A DNA stretch of 64,000 bases from CAUZIB01 sp963578805 (GTDB lineage Bacteria > Acidobacteriota > Vicinamibacteria > Vicinamibacterales > UBA8438), in assembly GCA_963578805.1 (NCBI GenBank), contig CAUZDY010000006.1, positions 43,127 through 107,126 on the forward strand. The letters are read 5' to 3'. The notes below the pieces were generated by a model. It did not search any database and had not been told where the DNA came from. It saw only the letters and a program-made list of their open reading frames with translations. Shown piece by piece: positions 1 to 8,666 of the stretch. The position numbers and the translations under genes were made by a program. The first letter of the stretch is position 1. Every line of letters begins with the position of its first letter.

Positions 1-717
1 CTGACTGTTCCCCGCGGACAGTTACTCGTACTGCTGGGCGGATCTGGCAGCGGCAAGACCACCACGCTCAAGATGATCAACCGTCTAATCGAACCCACCG
101 CCGGTGCGGTCTGGATCGACGGAACAGAGACCTCGACAATTCCAGGACCCGAACTCAGACGACAGGTGGGATACGTCTTTCAACAGGTCGGTCTGTTCCC
201 GCACATGACCGTGGCGGAGAACGTCGGCGTCACTCCCGCACTCCTGGGCTGGTCGTCTGACCGAACCCGAGCAAAAGTGGACGAACTCCTCGCGCTGGTT
301 GAACTCGACAGTCTCCACGTGCGCGATCGGTATCCGGACGAACTATCCGGAGGGCAGCAGCAGCGGGTGGGTGTGGCTCGGGCTCTGGCGGGTGAACCGT
401 CGATTCTTCTCCTCGACGAACCGTTCGGCTCACTCGATCCCCTCACCCGCCAAAGGCTGCAGGACTCGCTAGTCCGGATCCGACGTGAAGTCGGACTGAC
501 GGCCGTCTTTGTCACCCACGACATGGTCGAGGCCCTGATCCTTGGTGACCGGATCGCGGTGATGAACGCCGGGTGCCTGGTTCAGGTCGGATCCCCTCGC
601 GAACTGCTCACATCGCCCGCTGACAGCTACGTGCGTCAGCTGATGACGACACCCCAGCGGCAGGCTGAGGTCGTCGACGCCCTTATGGCCGAGAAAGTCA
701 GCGAGGACGGGCCGTGA
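1..717 (+). CDS. ABC transporter ATPase, osmoprotectant (glycine betaine/choline/carnitine) type, 5'-truncated
   Basis: This is the ATPase of an OpuC/ProV-type compatible-solute importer, acting on the cytoplasmic face of the inner membrane. The reading frame is open from base 1, so the first few dozen residues lie outside the window. Visible are a Walker A (GGSGSGKTTT, bases 40-69), the Q-loop region (YVFQQVGLFPHMTV), an ABC signature LSGGQQQRVGVARAL, Walker B ILLLDEP, and the switch histidine in FVTHD. The MINRLIEP stretch after Walker A is typical of the betaine/choline subfamily. No CBS pair follows the ATPase domain; the C-terminus is only a short tail. The stop overlaps the next start in GTGA, so the ATPase and the fused permease/binding protein are probably translationally coupled. 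The family is secure; the substrate is inferred. Confidence 0.93.
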   Translation: MTVPRGQLLVLLGGSGSGKTTTLKMINRLIEPTAGAVWIDGTETSTIPGPELRRQVGYVFQQVGLFPHMTVAENVGVTPALLGWSSDRTRAKVDELLALVELDSLHVRDRYPDELSGGQQQRVGVARALAGEPSILLLDEPFGSLDPLTRQRLQDSLVRIRREVGLTAVFVTHDMVEALILGDRIAVMNAGCLVQVGSPRELLTSPADSYVRQLMTTPQRQAEVVDALMAEKVSEDGP

Positions 718-2234
718 GTGAACAGCTGGCGTTGCTCCCAGAATACCTGACGGCGCACATCCAGCTGACAGTGCTCGCGTTACTACTTAGTGCGGCAGTG
801 AGTCTGCCGCTCGGTATTGCGGTCACCCGAGCGAAATGGTTGGAACAGCCTGTAGTCGGTCTCGCCGGGGTGATCCAGACGGTTCCGAGCCTGGCACTTC
901 TCGCGATCATGGTGCCAATCCTGGCCAGCCTGGAACTCCCAAGCATCGGATTCTTCCCGGCTATCATCGGCCTGACCCTGTATGGTGTCCTTCCGATCCT
1001 TCGGAACACGGTCACCGGGATCGCCGGCGTCGCCCCCGCGGTCAAGGACGCGGCCCGGGGCGTCGGGATGACTTCCTGGCAACAGCTGGTTCGAGTGGAA
1101 TTACCCCTCGCGATGCCTGTGATCGTCGCCGGCATCAGGACCGCGACGGTGTGGATAGTAGGAGTTGCGACATTGTCGACACCAGTCGGTGCCACCAGCC
1201 TGGGGAACTATATCTTTAGTGGTCTGCAAACACGGAACTATACGGCGATTCTGATTGGATGTGTGGCAGCGGCCGTGTTGGCGCTCGTCCTCGACGCCCT
1301 AGTGCGAACCGCCGAGACGAGCGTTCGTTTACGACTCCGCCCACGGCTCGTGTTGACCGCAATATCGATTGGTTTGTTGTGCTCCTTTACCGCAATCACT
1401 CTCGTCATGCCGCTACTCGGCAGCCGCGAACGTCCCATCGTGATCGGCGCCAAAACCTTCACGGAGCAGTACATCCTGAGTGCCATCCTATCCAGATGGA
1501 TCGAGCAGGAAACAGGGCACCCGACAACACTGATGCAGTCCCTGGGATCCATGGTTGCTTTCAATGCCATCACGACGGGTGACATCGATCTGTATGTCGA
1601 GTACTCAGGCACCCTCTGGGCGAATGAGATGGAGCGCACCGACGACCTGGTTTCTCCAGCCGAGGTAATAGGAGCGGTTAAGAGATTCCTGGACGAACGA
1701 TACGGCGTGACGCTCGTGGCTCGTCTTGGTTTCGAGAACGCCTACGCGCTCGCGGTACGCGAGACCGACGCCCGCAAACTCAATCTTCGTCGAATCAGCG
1801 ACCTGACGCCGCACGCTCCGTCGCTCGTCATCGGTGGTGATTACGAGTTCTTCGCTCGCCCGGAGTGGCAGGCGATCCGTAACGTGTACGGACTCGAGTT
1901 CTTAGACCGCCGGACGATGGATTCGACTCTGATGTATCAAGCCGCAGCGCAACAGAACGTCGACGTCATCAGCGCCTTCTCGTCCGATGGACGTGTCGCA
2001 GCGTATGATCTCATCGTGCTCGACGACGACCAGGGCGCCATTCCGCCGTATGACGCTGTCGTATTGGTTAGCCAGCAGCTCTCAGAAAAAGCTCCGACGG
2101 TCGTGGAGGCTCTGAGTCGATTAAACAACACAATCACGGTCGAACGAATGCGTAGGATGAACCTGGCAGTTGACGGGGCCGGGGAGGAGCCAGCCATCGT
2201 GGCAGCACGATTTGTCCGCGATCTAACACCATGA
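714..2234 (+). CDS. Fused osmoprotectant ABC permease and substrate-binding protein (OpuB/OsmF type)
   Basis: One 506-residue protein joins two normally separate subunits. Residues about 1-210 form the ProW/OpuCB-like permease: several membrane segments and an EAA-type loop near GVGMTSWQQLVRVELPLAMP. A further membrane segment (about 215-240, TAISIGLLCSFTAITLVMPLL) leads into a periplasmic OpuAC/ProX-like domain (about 245-506). That domain begins IVIGAKTFTEQYIL and contains DLYVEYSGTLW, hallmarks of choline/betaine-binding proteins. The last membrane segment therefore tethers the binding domain, so no lipoprotein anchor is needed. Such fusions are known in Firmicutes and other phyla. GTG start, overlapping the ATPase stop by 4 nt. 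The ligand (betaine, choline or carnitine) cannot be told from the sequence. Confidence 0.92.
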   Translation: MSEQLALLPEYLTAHIQLTVLALLLSAAVSLPLGIAVTRAKWLEQPVVGLAGVIQTVPSLALLAIMVPILASLELPSIGFFPAIIGLTLYGVLPILRNTVTGIAGVAPAVKDAARGVGMTSWQQLVRVELPLAMPVIVAGIRTATVWIVGVATLSTPVGATSLGNYIFSGLQTRNYTAILIGCVAAAVLALVLDALVRTAETSVRLRLRPRLVLTAISIGLLCSFTAITLVMPLLGSRERPIVIGAKTFTEQYILSAILSRWIEQETGHPTTLMQSLGSMVAFNAITTGDIDLYVEYSGTLWANEMERTDDLVSPAEVIGAVKRFLDERYGVTLVARLGFENAYALAVRETDARKLNLRRISDLTPHAPSLVIGGDYEFFARPEWQAIRNVYGLEFLDRRTMDSTLMYQAAAQQNVDVISAFSSDGRVAAYDLIVLDDDQGAIPPYDAVVLVSQQLSEKAPTVVEALSRLNNTITVERMRRMNLAVDGAGEEPAIVAARFVRDLTP

Positions 2235-2241
2235 GGTACTC

Positions 2242-2787
2242 ATGTCGCTGCTGAAATACCTAGGCCTCCAAGAAGAAGTCGAGTCACCGTCGTCGGCTCA
2301 ACGTGGAGACCTCGACACCGATACGGTGCGACGCATCGTCTCCGAACTAGACGCCTTGCCCGCAGCTCGGGCGAGTCATTTGGCTGCCTTCGCCTATATT
2401 CTCGGTCGAATCGCCCACGCCGACTCCGTGTTCAGCGAGACGGAAACCCGAAAGATGCAAGAGATTGTCAGGGACCTCGGACATCTGCCAGACGCTCAAG
2501 CCGTGCTCGTCGTCGAGATTGCCAAGAGCCAGGTACGGCTGTTCGGCGGGACGGACAACTTCTTGGTGACGCGACGATTTAAAGAGATGGCGACCCGGGA
2601 GCAACGCACGGAACTGCTGGATTGCATCTTTGCGGTGTCGGCGGCCGACGAGTCGATCAGCGTACTCGAAGAGGGACAGGCCGGCCAAATCTCCAAAGAA
2701 CTCGGGCTCACCCACGAGGAATTTGTCAATGCTAAGCTGGCCTACCGAGAACACCTCGAGGCCTTGAAACAACTCCGAGGCCGCTAG
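2242..2787 (+). CDS. TerB-family (tellurite-resistance-like) helical protein
   Basis: A 181-residue soluble protein without signal peptide or membrane segment. From about residue 45 it is all-helical with two repeated acidic motifs, ILGRIAHADSVFSETE and IFAVSAADESISVLEE. This duplicated D-x-x-(F/I)-S-x-x-E pattern is typical of TerB/DUF533-like folds, which can bind metal. It begins 7 nt after the transporter stop and may be co-transcribed, although no functional link is known. Tellurite resistance should not be assumed: most solitary TerB proteins have no known function. Confidence 0.75.
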   Translation: MSLLKYLGLQEEVESPSSAQRGDLDTDTVRRIVSELDALPAARASHLAAFAYILGRIAHADSVFSETETRKMQEIVRDLGHLPDAQAVLVVEIAKSQVRLFGGTDNFLVTRRFKEMATREQRTELLDCIFAVSAADESISVLEEGQAGQISKELGLTHEEFVNAKLAYREHLEALKQLRGR

Positions 2788-2798
2788 CACAGGCGGCG

Positions 2799-3857
2799 TC
2801 AGGTCCGTCCGGGTGTGGAGACGCCACTCGAGGGGTTGGCTTCAAGCATCACCGCGACCCAGCGAAGCTCTTGGGTGTTCTTGAGGGCGATCTTGACAAC
2901 CATCGTCAGCGGGACGGAGCAGAGCATTCCCACCGGTCCCCATACCCAGCCCCAGAACACGAGTGACATAAAGACCACAAGTGTGGACAGTCCCAACCGA
3001 CGTCCCATCAGCATTGGTTCGATGAAATTTCCGAACACGATGTTCACGACGACATAGCCAACCGCGATTACGGCAGCACGGCCCGGACCAAGCTGGACGA
3101 GGGCGAGGAGTACCGCCGGAACGGCTGCGATGATCGAACCAAGGTTGGGAATGAAGTTGAGAAGAAACGCCACAAGTCCCCACAGAACGGCGAAGTCCAG
3201 CCCCAGCGCCGCGACCCACAAACCCACCACCGTTCCGGTGGCCGCACTGATTGCCGTCTTGATCATGAGATAGTTCTGCACCTGACGAGTCATCCGCTCG
3301 AGCGACCCAAACTGGGCAGTCGATCCGAACGCCACCTGAAGCTTGGCGCTGAAGCCGGCTGCCTCCGTCAGAATGAAGATCACGGCGAGCAAAACCAAAA
3401 AAGTATTCGACGCGAACGACGCCAACGCGCTGAGCGCTCCGCCCAGCACGTCGAACAGGCCAACCGGAAGCAGATCCAACGACTCCCATGCTTCGGTTGG
3501 AACCCCCCAACCGCTCAGTAGACCGACCAACGAGTCCATCAGCGCTTGCAGACGCGTCTGATACTGAGGCGCGACATCCGCAAACTGATTAAGCGACCGG
3601 CCCAGCACGAAAACCAAAATGGCAATCACCCCGATCGCCGCCAGCACCGTGCTCAATATCGCCAACGGCAGTGGCACACGCTTGCTTTGCAGCCAGCGCA
3701 TTAACGGAACACTGACCACAGCGAGGAAGACGGCTAGAAGGAACGGCACGACCAGTGTCTGGGCCGCGCGCAGTCCGGCCACGACGACGATGAAACTCGC
3801 CGCACCAACCAGGAACCTCGTCCCGGTATCCGAATGGAGACGACTCTCCTCATTCAT
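2799..3857 (-). CDS. AI-2E family transporter (PerM/YdiK-like membrane protein)
   Basis: A 352-residue polytopic membrane protein with N-terminal hydrophobic hairpins (FLVGAASFIVVVAGLRAAQ, LAVFLAVVSVPLMRWL). A periplasmic helical segment follows (about 85-150), then a C-terminal block of membrane segments with the family signature near FLLNFIPNLGSIIAAVPAVLLAL and GNFIEPMLMGRRLGLS. The family includes TqsA/YdgG, proposed to export autoinducer-2, and Na+/H+ antiporters, so the name does not prove the substrate. It starts 13 nt after egtD and is probably the third gene of the egtB-egtD transcript. It converges on the TerB-like gene with only 11 nt between stops and no visible terminator. Confidence 0.88.
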   Translation of the reverse strand: MNEESRLHSDTGTRFLVGAASFIVVVAGLRAAQTLVVPFLLAVFLAVVSVPLMRWLQSKRVPLPLAILSTVLAAIGVIAILVFVLGRSLNQFADVAPQYQTRLQALMDSLVGLLSGWGVPTEAWESLDLLPVGLFDVLGGALSALASFASNTFLVLLAVIFILTEAAGFSAKLQVAFGSTAQFGSLERMTRQVQNYLMIKTAISAATGTVVGLWVAALGLDFAVLWGLVAFLLNFIPNLGSIIAAVPAVLLALVQLGPGRAAVIAVGYVVVNIVFGNFIEPMLMGRRLGLSTLVVFMSLVFWGWVWGPVGMLCSVPLTMVVKIALKNTQELRWVAVMLEANPSSGVSTPGRT

Positions 3858-3870
3858 CGGTGTGTGTCAA

Positions 3871-4842
3871 TCACGCTTCGAAGAGTGTCAGAGCGAAACG
3901 CGATTCGGAATCTATCCATTGCTCGCGGAGTGAAAATCCAGCATTCCGACCCATCGCGACGACTGTGTCCGCGGAGTACTTGTGTGAGCTTTCGATCCAA
4001 ATCGATTCGTCCTTCGCCAAGCGGATGCAGCATCCTGCGCTACGCAGGCAAACCACCTGCTCGACTCGACTCACCAGATAGGACTCGATGCGCGATGCCT
4101 GATCGTTCCAAACGACGTGATAGTCGAACGTATCAACCTCAAAGTCGCCATCGAGCTCGCGATTGAGCCGAACAAGAAGATTCTTGGTAAACGCCGCCGT
4201 AACTCCGAGTGGATCGTCATACGCCAAACGCATCTCGGCTTCGGGCTTGATGAGGTCCGCACCCAACAGGAATCGGTCGCCGGGGCGGCAGCCGCTACAG
4301 CTCTTCCGAAGAAACCGATCTGACTCCTCAGGCGCCATGTTACCGATGTTCGACCCGAGAAAGATAATCATCGCCGGGTGGTCACGATCGGCCTGATCGA
4401 GCGCGGTCGCCAACCCATCTTCATATGTGGCTTCGTGGGTGACGATCTCGACGCCAGGATGCCGGCTGAGCGTCTGCTTCGATCGCATCAGCGCGGCCGA
4501 TGAGATGTCGACTAGGTGAACGCGCATCGACGTCTGCGGGCCGTCTGGCCCAAGCAAGAGCGACAACTTCTCACCGCTCCCGACACCCAACTCGATCACG
4601 GTCGGAGCCGCCTCGAAGCCCGACGAGATGACGGGCCCCTGCCGTTCGAGTAGCGCGCTTTCGCCGCCCGTGATCTTGTACCAGGGCAGAGCGCAGATCG
4701 CTTCGAAGAGCCGCGCCCCCAGGGCATCATATAAATATCGAGATGGGATGCGTTTGGGATCCTGCGCTAGCCCTTCTACCACATCGCGGACGAGCTCCAG
4801 CGACGGAACTGGTTCGGTAGTAGAGCCCACGAATGAGATCAT
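3871..4842 (-). CDS. egtD: L-histidine N-alpha-methyltransferase (ergothioneine biosynthesis)
   Basis: EgtD trimethylates the alpha-amino group of histidine with three SAM to give hercynine, the first step of ergothioneine synthesis, in the cytoplasm. The SAM-binding motif VIELGVGSGEKLSLLL, the N-terminal RYLYDALGARLFEAICALPWY block and FLGSNIGNM are characteristic of the family. The chosen ATG at 4842 gives 323 residues, the usual EgtD length, and lies 4 nt after the egtB stop. In-frame alternatives at 4857 (ATG) and 4866 (GTG) would overlap egtB. With egtB directly upstream the pathway assignment is strong. No egtA, egtC or egtE lies beside it. Confidence 0.95.
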   Translation of the reverse strand: MISFVGSTTEPVPSLELVRDVVEGLAQDPKRIPSRYLYDALGARLFEAICALPWYKITGGESALLERQGPVISSGFEAAPTVIELGVGSGEKLSLLLGPDGPQTSMRVHLVDISSAALMRSKQTLSRHPGVEIVTHEATYEDGLATALDQADRDHPAMIIFLGSNIGNMAPEESDRFLRKSCSGCRPGDRFLLGADLIKPEAEMRLAYDDPLGVTAAFTKNLLVRLNRELDGDFEVDTFDYHVVWNDQASRIESYLVSRVEQVVCLRSAGCCIRLAKDESIWIESSHKYSADTVVAMGRNAGFSLREQWIDSESRFALTLFEA

Positions 4843-4846
4843 GCCA

Positions 4847-6184
4847 TCATGGCGCATCGCGCGCACAGCGAAACGTAGCGTACACGTACGGGTACTGCGG
4901 GCGGAACCAGTTTCGAAGGCTGCGACGAATCAACCCTCGACCGGTTGCCGGCGACGCACCTTTAACGACGAAGTGGTCGCCATCAAAGAAATCCTGAGAG
5001 TACTCGGGATACGAGGCCATCGCCTGAAATCCAGGAAACCCATTCAACACGCTTGACGTCCATTCCCATCCGTTCCCCACGAGGTCATGAACACCCCACG
5101 CACTGGCACCAGCTGGAAATGACCCAACTGGTACCGGATCCCAGTGCTGAAAATCAAAATTTCCACGTGTCTGATCTGGCTCTGCGTCGCCCCAGGGATG
5201 CGCCCGCTCAGTCTCGTCCGGCGCCCCATACGCCGCGCGGTGGAATTCCGCTTCGGTCGGCAGACGACACCCCTTCCATCTCGCGTAGGCCGTGGCTTCG
5301 TCGTGAGTGACATACACAGGCCACGCCATCGGGAGCGGCACCTGGTCGAACATTCCCCGCCACAGCCATCGGTCATCCTGTCGTTCCCAGAACAACGGAT
5401 GTGTGCGTCGGCTGGTGACCTGACGTTCCCAAGCTCGTGGAGACCATAGCGCCTGCTGGGTGTAGCCTCCGGCCTGGATAAATTCCAGATACTGCTGGTT
5501 TGTCACATCGTAGGTGTCGATCTCAAAAGCCATTACGTCGACGTACGCCGTGGGAAACTCGTTGTCCCAGCCGAACTGAATCTCCTCGAGCTCCGCGCCA
5601 AGTGTGGCGCGACCGGTAGGCACCCGCACCATCCTCTGTTTTGGCACGGCGCCCTCCACGACCAGCGTGAGACCGTCTGGGCGCGCCTTACGCTCTGGCT
5701 CGAAGCGATGGCACATGTAAAGTAGCGTTTCCTGGTGCATGACCTCGTGCTCGAGCGCGGTGTAGACACCCTGACCACGATGCAGCACCGGGTTCTCGTC
5801 GCCCTCGACCGGACCGGACTCCAGCGTATCTAGAATCGCCCTGTCGGCCTCGCGCGCATAGGCTCGAACACTGGCGCGCACCGGCCAACGATCGATTGTC
5901 GATACCGCTGCCGCCTGCTGATTGCGTGGATCAATGCCACGTGCGAACAACGTTTCAATCTCGCTGTCGAAACCAGGATGCCCCAGCCCTTTCTTGAGAA
6001 AGCAGTTCACGCTGAACGCCGGAATGTGCCCCTCGTAGAAGACCACCGGGTGCCGCAGTGGAATCGGACGCTGGTAGTAGGCCTCGTGGTCGAGCAGATT
6101 AAAGAGTGCCTCGCTCCGACCGCGGTTCTCGAGATAGGCGTGGATCGCCGTCTGCCGATCCACGCAGTTTCCTCGCTCTGACAT
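4847..6184 (-). CDS. egtB: Ergothioneine biosynthesis sulfoxide synthase EgtB
   Basis: EgtB is a non-haem iron enzyme that uses O2 to join hercynine to a thiol (gamma-glutamylcysteine or cysteine), forming the sulfoxide precursor of ergothioneine. The N-terminal DinB-like domain carries the iron-binding HX3HXE motif (HEVMHQE, about residue 150). The C-terminal half is a formylglycine-generating-enzyme (C-type lectin-like) fold, with GCRLPTEAEFHRAAYG, NGWEWTSSV and a final YPYVYATFRCAR. The ATG at 6184 is preceded by AAGGGGG five bases upstream, a good ribosome-binding site; an in-frame start at 6232 lacks one. It is first in the egtB-egtD-AI-2E transporter set. Whether the thiol donor is cysteine or gamma-glutamylcysteine is not decidable here. 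Confidence 0.94.
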   Translation of the reverse strand: MSERGNCVDRQTAIHAYLENRGRSEALFNLLDHEAYYQRPIPLRHPVVFYEGHIPAFSVNCFLKKGLGHPGFDSEIETLFARGIDPRNQQAAAVSTIDRWPVRASVRAYAREADRAILDTLESGPVEGDENPVLHRGQGVYTALEHEVMHQETLLYMCHRFEPERKARPDGLTLVVEGAVPKQRMVRVPTGRATLGAELEEIQFGWDNEFPTAYVDVMAFEIDTYDVTNQQYLEFIQAGGYTQQALWSPRAWERQVTSRRTHPLFWERQDDRWLWRGMFDQVPLPMAWPVYVTHDEATAYARWKGCRLPTEAEFHRAAYGAPDETERAHPWGDAEPDQTRGNFDFQHWDPVPVGSFPAGASAWGVHDLVGNGWEWTSSVLNGFPGFQAMASYPEYSQDFFDGDHFVVKGASPATGRGLIRRSLRNWFRPQYPYVYATFRCARDAP

Positions 6185-6461
6185 CCGAACCCCCTTCCCG
6201 CGTTGCAGCGTCGTGGGAAAACCACGCAGCACACTTCAAAAGCGCAGAACATTACGATGGTACCAGGAAGGCAGCCGACGCCGCACAACTACTTTGGCAC
6301 GGCGCGCGCGGTTGCAAGTTCGTGGCAAGGATATACTAGTGTCTACTGTTCAGAATGTAGTCAACTATTGCTGTGGCACGCGAGTGTCAGACACGCGACG
6401 CGGTCGACCACGGACCGGCGGTTCAGCAGCCGGACACTTCGATTACGTCGTGAGCTCCGAT

Positions 6462-6545
6462 GCGAAAGTGGCGGAACTGGCAGACGCGCCGGATTTAGGA
6501 TCCGGTGACCGAAGGGTCATGGGGGTTCGAGTCCCCCCTTTCGCA
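6462..6545 (+). tRNA. tRNA-Leu (anticodon UAG)
   Basis: The cloverleaf can be folded by hand. Acceptor GCGAAAG (6462-6468) pairs with CTTTCGC (6538-6544), and the discriminator A is at 6545. The anticodon stem CCGGA/TCCGG encloses loop TTTAGGA, anticodon TAG. A class II long variable arm (GTGACCGAAGGGTCAT) marks a leucine or serine tRNA. The T arm is GGGGG-TTCGAGT-CCCCC. The 3' CCA is not encoded. A weak -10-like TATACT lies at 6332-6337, but no convincing -35 was found. Confidence 0.96.
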
Positions 6546-6695
6546 CTACGACAAGCGTGCGGCGGCGTGGTCAGCGACCAAGCAAAGACTGACAGACCAC
6601 GCAGAGACGGGAAGGATCGAGCCGAGATCGACACGGACTGACATGGATTCCAGTGCGAGCCGCATGTTGTGTGGCTCTCCGACCGATACCACCAC

Positions 6696-8000
6696 ATGAA
6701 GGCGGAACTTAGAGACCTGAGCGAGATCCGCAAGAGCCTCATCGTCGAGATTCCGACAACGGAGGTCGCCACCGGCATCGAGCAGCTGACACAACACTAT
6801 CGCCGCTCGCTTAAGGTGTCAGGATTTCGCCCCGGCAAGGCGCCCGCGAAGCTGGTGCGGCTCCGACTGCTGGATCAGATTCTGAAAGAAGTTGCACAGC
6901 TTCTCATTCCGAAGGCGCTAGACGAGGCGATCCAAGAGCATGGTCTTGAACCGATCGACACCCCGACCATTCGAGACGTCAACATTGAGGAAGGACACCC
7001 GCTGACGTTCACGGCGACACTCGAAACGCTGCCCGCGGTGGACCCAGGCGAGTATCGAAATCTGACACTGCGGCGCTCACCAGTCGCCGTAACCGATGAG
7101 TCCGTCACGGCTGCGGTGGAACAATTGCGCGAGCGGGCCGGCCGTTTCGAGACGGTCAAGGGACGCGACGTCGCACAGGGTGATACCGTTAGAGTCGATC
7201 TTGAACGAAGGGTCATCAAGCCGGCCATCGCGGCCGACTCGTCAGAGTCGGGTAAACCAGAGCAGCATGAGAACATCGAGATTGAGGTCGGCGGTTCCGC
7301 CAATCCACCAGGATTTGACGAACAGCTCGTGGGGCTGAGCATCGGAGCCTCGAGCGACTTCACCCTGACCTATCCAGAGAATCATGAGGTCAAGGGTCTG
7401 GCTGGGGCGGAGGTAGCCTATACCGTTGCGGTCAAGGCCATTCGTGAGAAGGTCTTGCCGTCACTCGACGACGAGTTCGCCCGCGATGTCAGTTCGTTCG
7501 AAACCCTCGCTGCGCTCACCGATCAGGTAAAGGCTGACCTTATCCGTCAGGCCGAGCTCGATGCGGACGGCCAAGTCCGTAACGAGCTTTTAGGGCAACT
7601 GGCCGGTCGTATCGAAGGCGAGGTCCCAGAGGCGCTGGTCACGCGCGAGGTCGACCGACGTGTCGAGCGTTTCGTGGAACACCTAATCGCCCAGCGGGTT
7701 GACCCCAGACGAGCTAACATTAACTGGGACGAGTTCAGGAAAGAACAGCACGAGCCCGCGACTGCCACGGTGCGGAGCATGCTCGTCATCGATGAAGTCG
7801 CCCGTAAGGAAGCGTTGACGGTCGACGAAATCCAGCTCGATCAGGAAGTCGAGCGCTTGGCTGAAAGCGCTGGGCGCACCGCTCCCGCCACCCGAGCGCT
7901 CTTGGAAAAAGAGGGAGGTATCGGTCGGCTCAAGGACGGTTTAAGACGAGAAAAGACTATCGACTTCGTTCTGAACCAGGCGACGATCGTGACGGTGTAA
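6696..8000 (+). CDS. tig: Trigger factor (ribosome-associated chaperone and peptidyl-prolyl isomerase)
   Basis: Trigger factor binds L23 at the ribosomal exit tunnel and shields nascent chains. The N-terminal domain has the ribosome-docking signature GFRPGKAP (near residue 40). A shortened FKBP-like isomerase domain lies in the middle (around GDTVRVDLERRV to the GAEVAYTVAVKAI strand). The C-terminal arms are helical. The ATG at 6696 gives the usual family N-terminus (MKAELRDLSEIRKSL); a GTG at 6669 would add nine unconserved residues. No strong Shine-Dalgarno is visible. It heads the tig-clpP-clpX-lon block, a classic order linking folding to degradation. Confidence 0.96.
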   Translation: MKAELRDLSEIRKSLIVEIPTTEVATGIEQLTQHYRRSLKVSGFRPGKAPAKLVRLRLLDQILKEVAQLLIPKALDEAIQEHGLEPIDTPTIRDVNIEEGHPLTFTATLETLPAVDPGEYRNLTLRRSPVAVTDESVTAAVEQLRERAGRFETVKGRDVAQGDTVRVDLERRVIKPAIAADSSESGKPEQHENIEIEVGGSANPPGFDEQLVGLSIGASSDFTLTYPENHEVKGLAGAEVAYTVAVKAIREKVLPSLDDEFARDVSSFETLAALTDQVKADLIRQAELDADGQVRNELLGQLAGRIEGEVPEALVTREVDRRVERFVEHLIAQRVDPRRANINWDEFRKEQHEPATATVRSMLVIDEVARKEALTVDEIQLDQEVERLAESAGRTAPATRALLEKEGGIGRLKDGLRREKTIDFVLNQATIVTV

Positions 8001-8061
8001 CGGCCTTTCCGCTCGATATACCGGTAGCCCCTGACATCTATTCTGAAACGAGTGACAGTCA

Positions 8062-8664
8062 ATGCCTGAGTCGCACAGCCAGCTAATCCCGATGGTAGTA
8101 GAACATACCAACCGAGGCGAACGAGCCTACGACATCTACTCGCGGCTCCTTAAAGACAGCATCATTTTCATTGGTTCCCAGATTGACGACGAGTTGGCCA
8201 ACGTGGTCATCGCCCAGATGCTCTTCCTCGAAGCCGAGGATGCCGAACGTGACATCTTGTTGTACATCAATAGCCCTGGCGGGTCGATCTCAGCCGGGTT
8301 TGCCATCTACGATACGATGCAGTTCATTGCGCCTGACGTCCAGACCTACTGCATCGGACAGGCGGCTTCGATGGCGGCGGTGCTCCTCGGGGCGGGGACA
8401 AAAGGTAAGCGATTCTCACTGCCGAACTCGCGCATCATCATCCACCAGCCACTCATATCTGGTCTCGGCGGACAGGCCACAGACATCGACATCCATGCGA
8501 AGGAAATTTTACGCATGCGCACACGTCTGAACGAAATCTTGTCGGATCACACCGGGCAGTCGCTGGAACGGATACAGGGCGACACGGAACGTGACTACAT
8601 CATGTCTGCAGACCAGAGCCGTGAATACGGTATTATTGACGATGTAATTCGGCAGCGCGGATAG
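8062..8664 (+). CDS. clpP: ATP-dependent Clp protease proteolytic subunit
   Basis: ClpP is the serine-peptidase tetradecamer that degrades substrates unfolded by ClpX or ClpA/C. At 200 residues it has normal length. The nucleophile is in GQAASMAA (Ser about 103), the catalytic histidine in SRIIIHQP (about 128), and the aspartate near TERDYIMSA. The INSPGGS oxyanion-hole strand and the N-terminal axial loop IPMVVEHTNRGERAYDIYS are intact. clpX starts 2 nt after its stop, so the two are almost certainly translated from one message. Confidence 0.97.
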   Translation: MPESHSQLIPMVVEHTNRGERAYDIYSRLLKDSIIFIGSQIDDELANVVIAQMLFLEAEDAERDILLYINSPGGSISAGFAIYDTMQFIAPDVQTYCIGQAASMAAVLLGAGTKGKRFSLPNSRIIIHQPLISGLGGQATDIDIHAKEILRMRTRLNEILSDHTGQSLERIQGDTERDYIMSADQSREYGIIDDVIRQRG

Positions 8665-8666
8665 GC

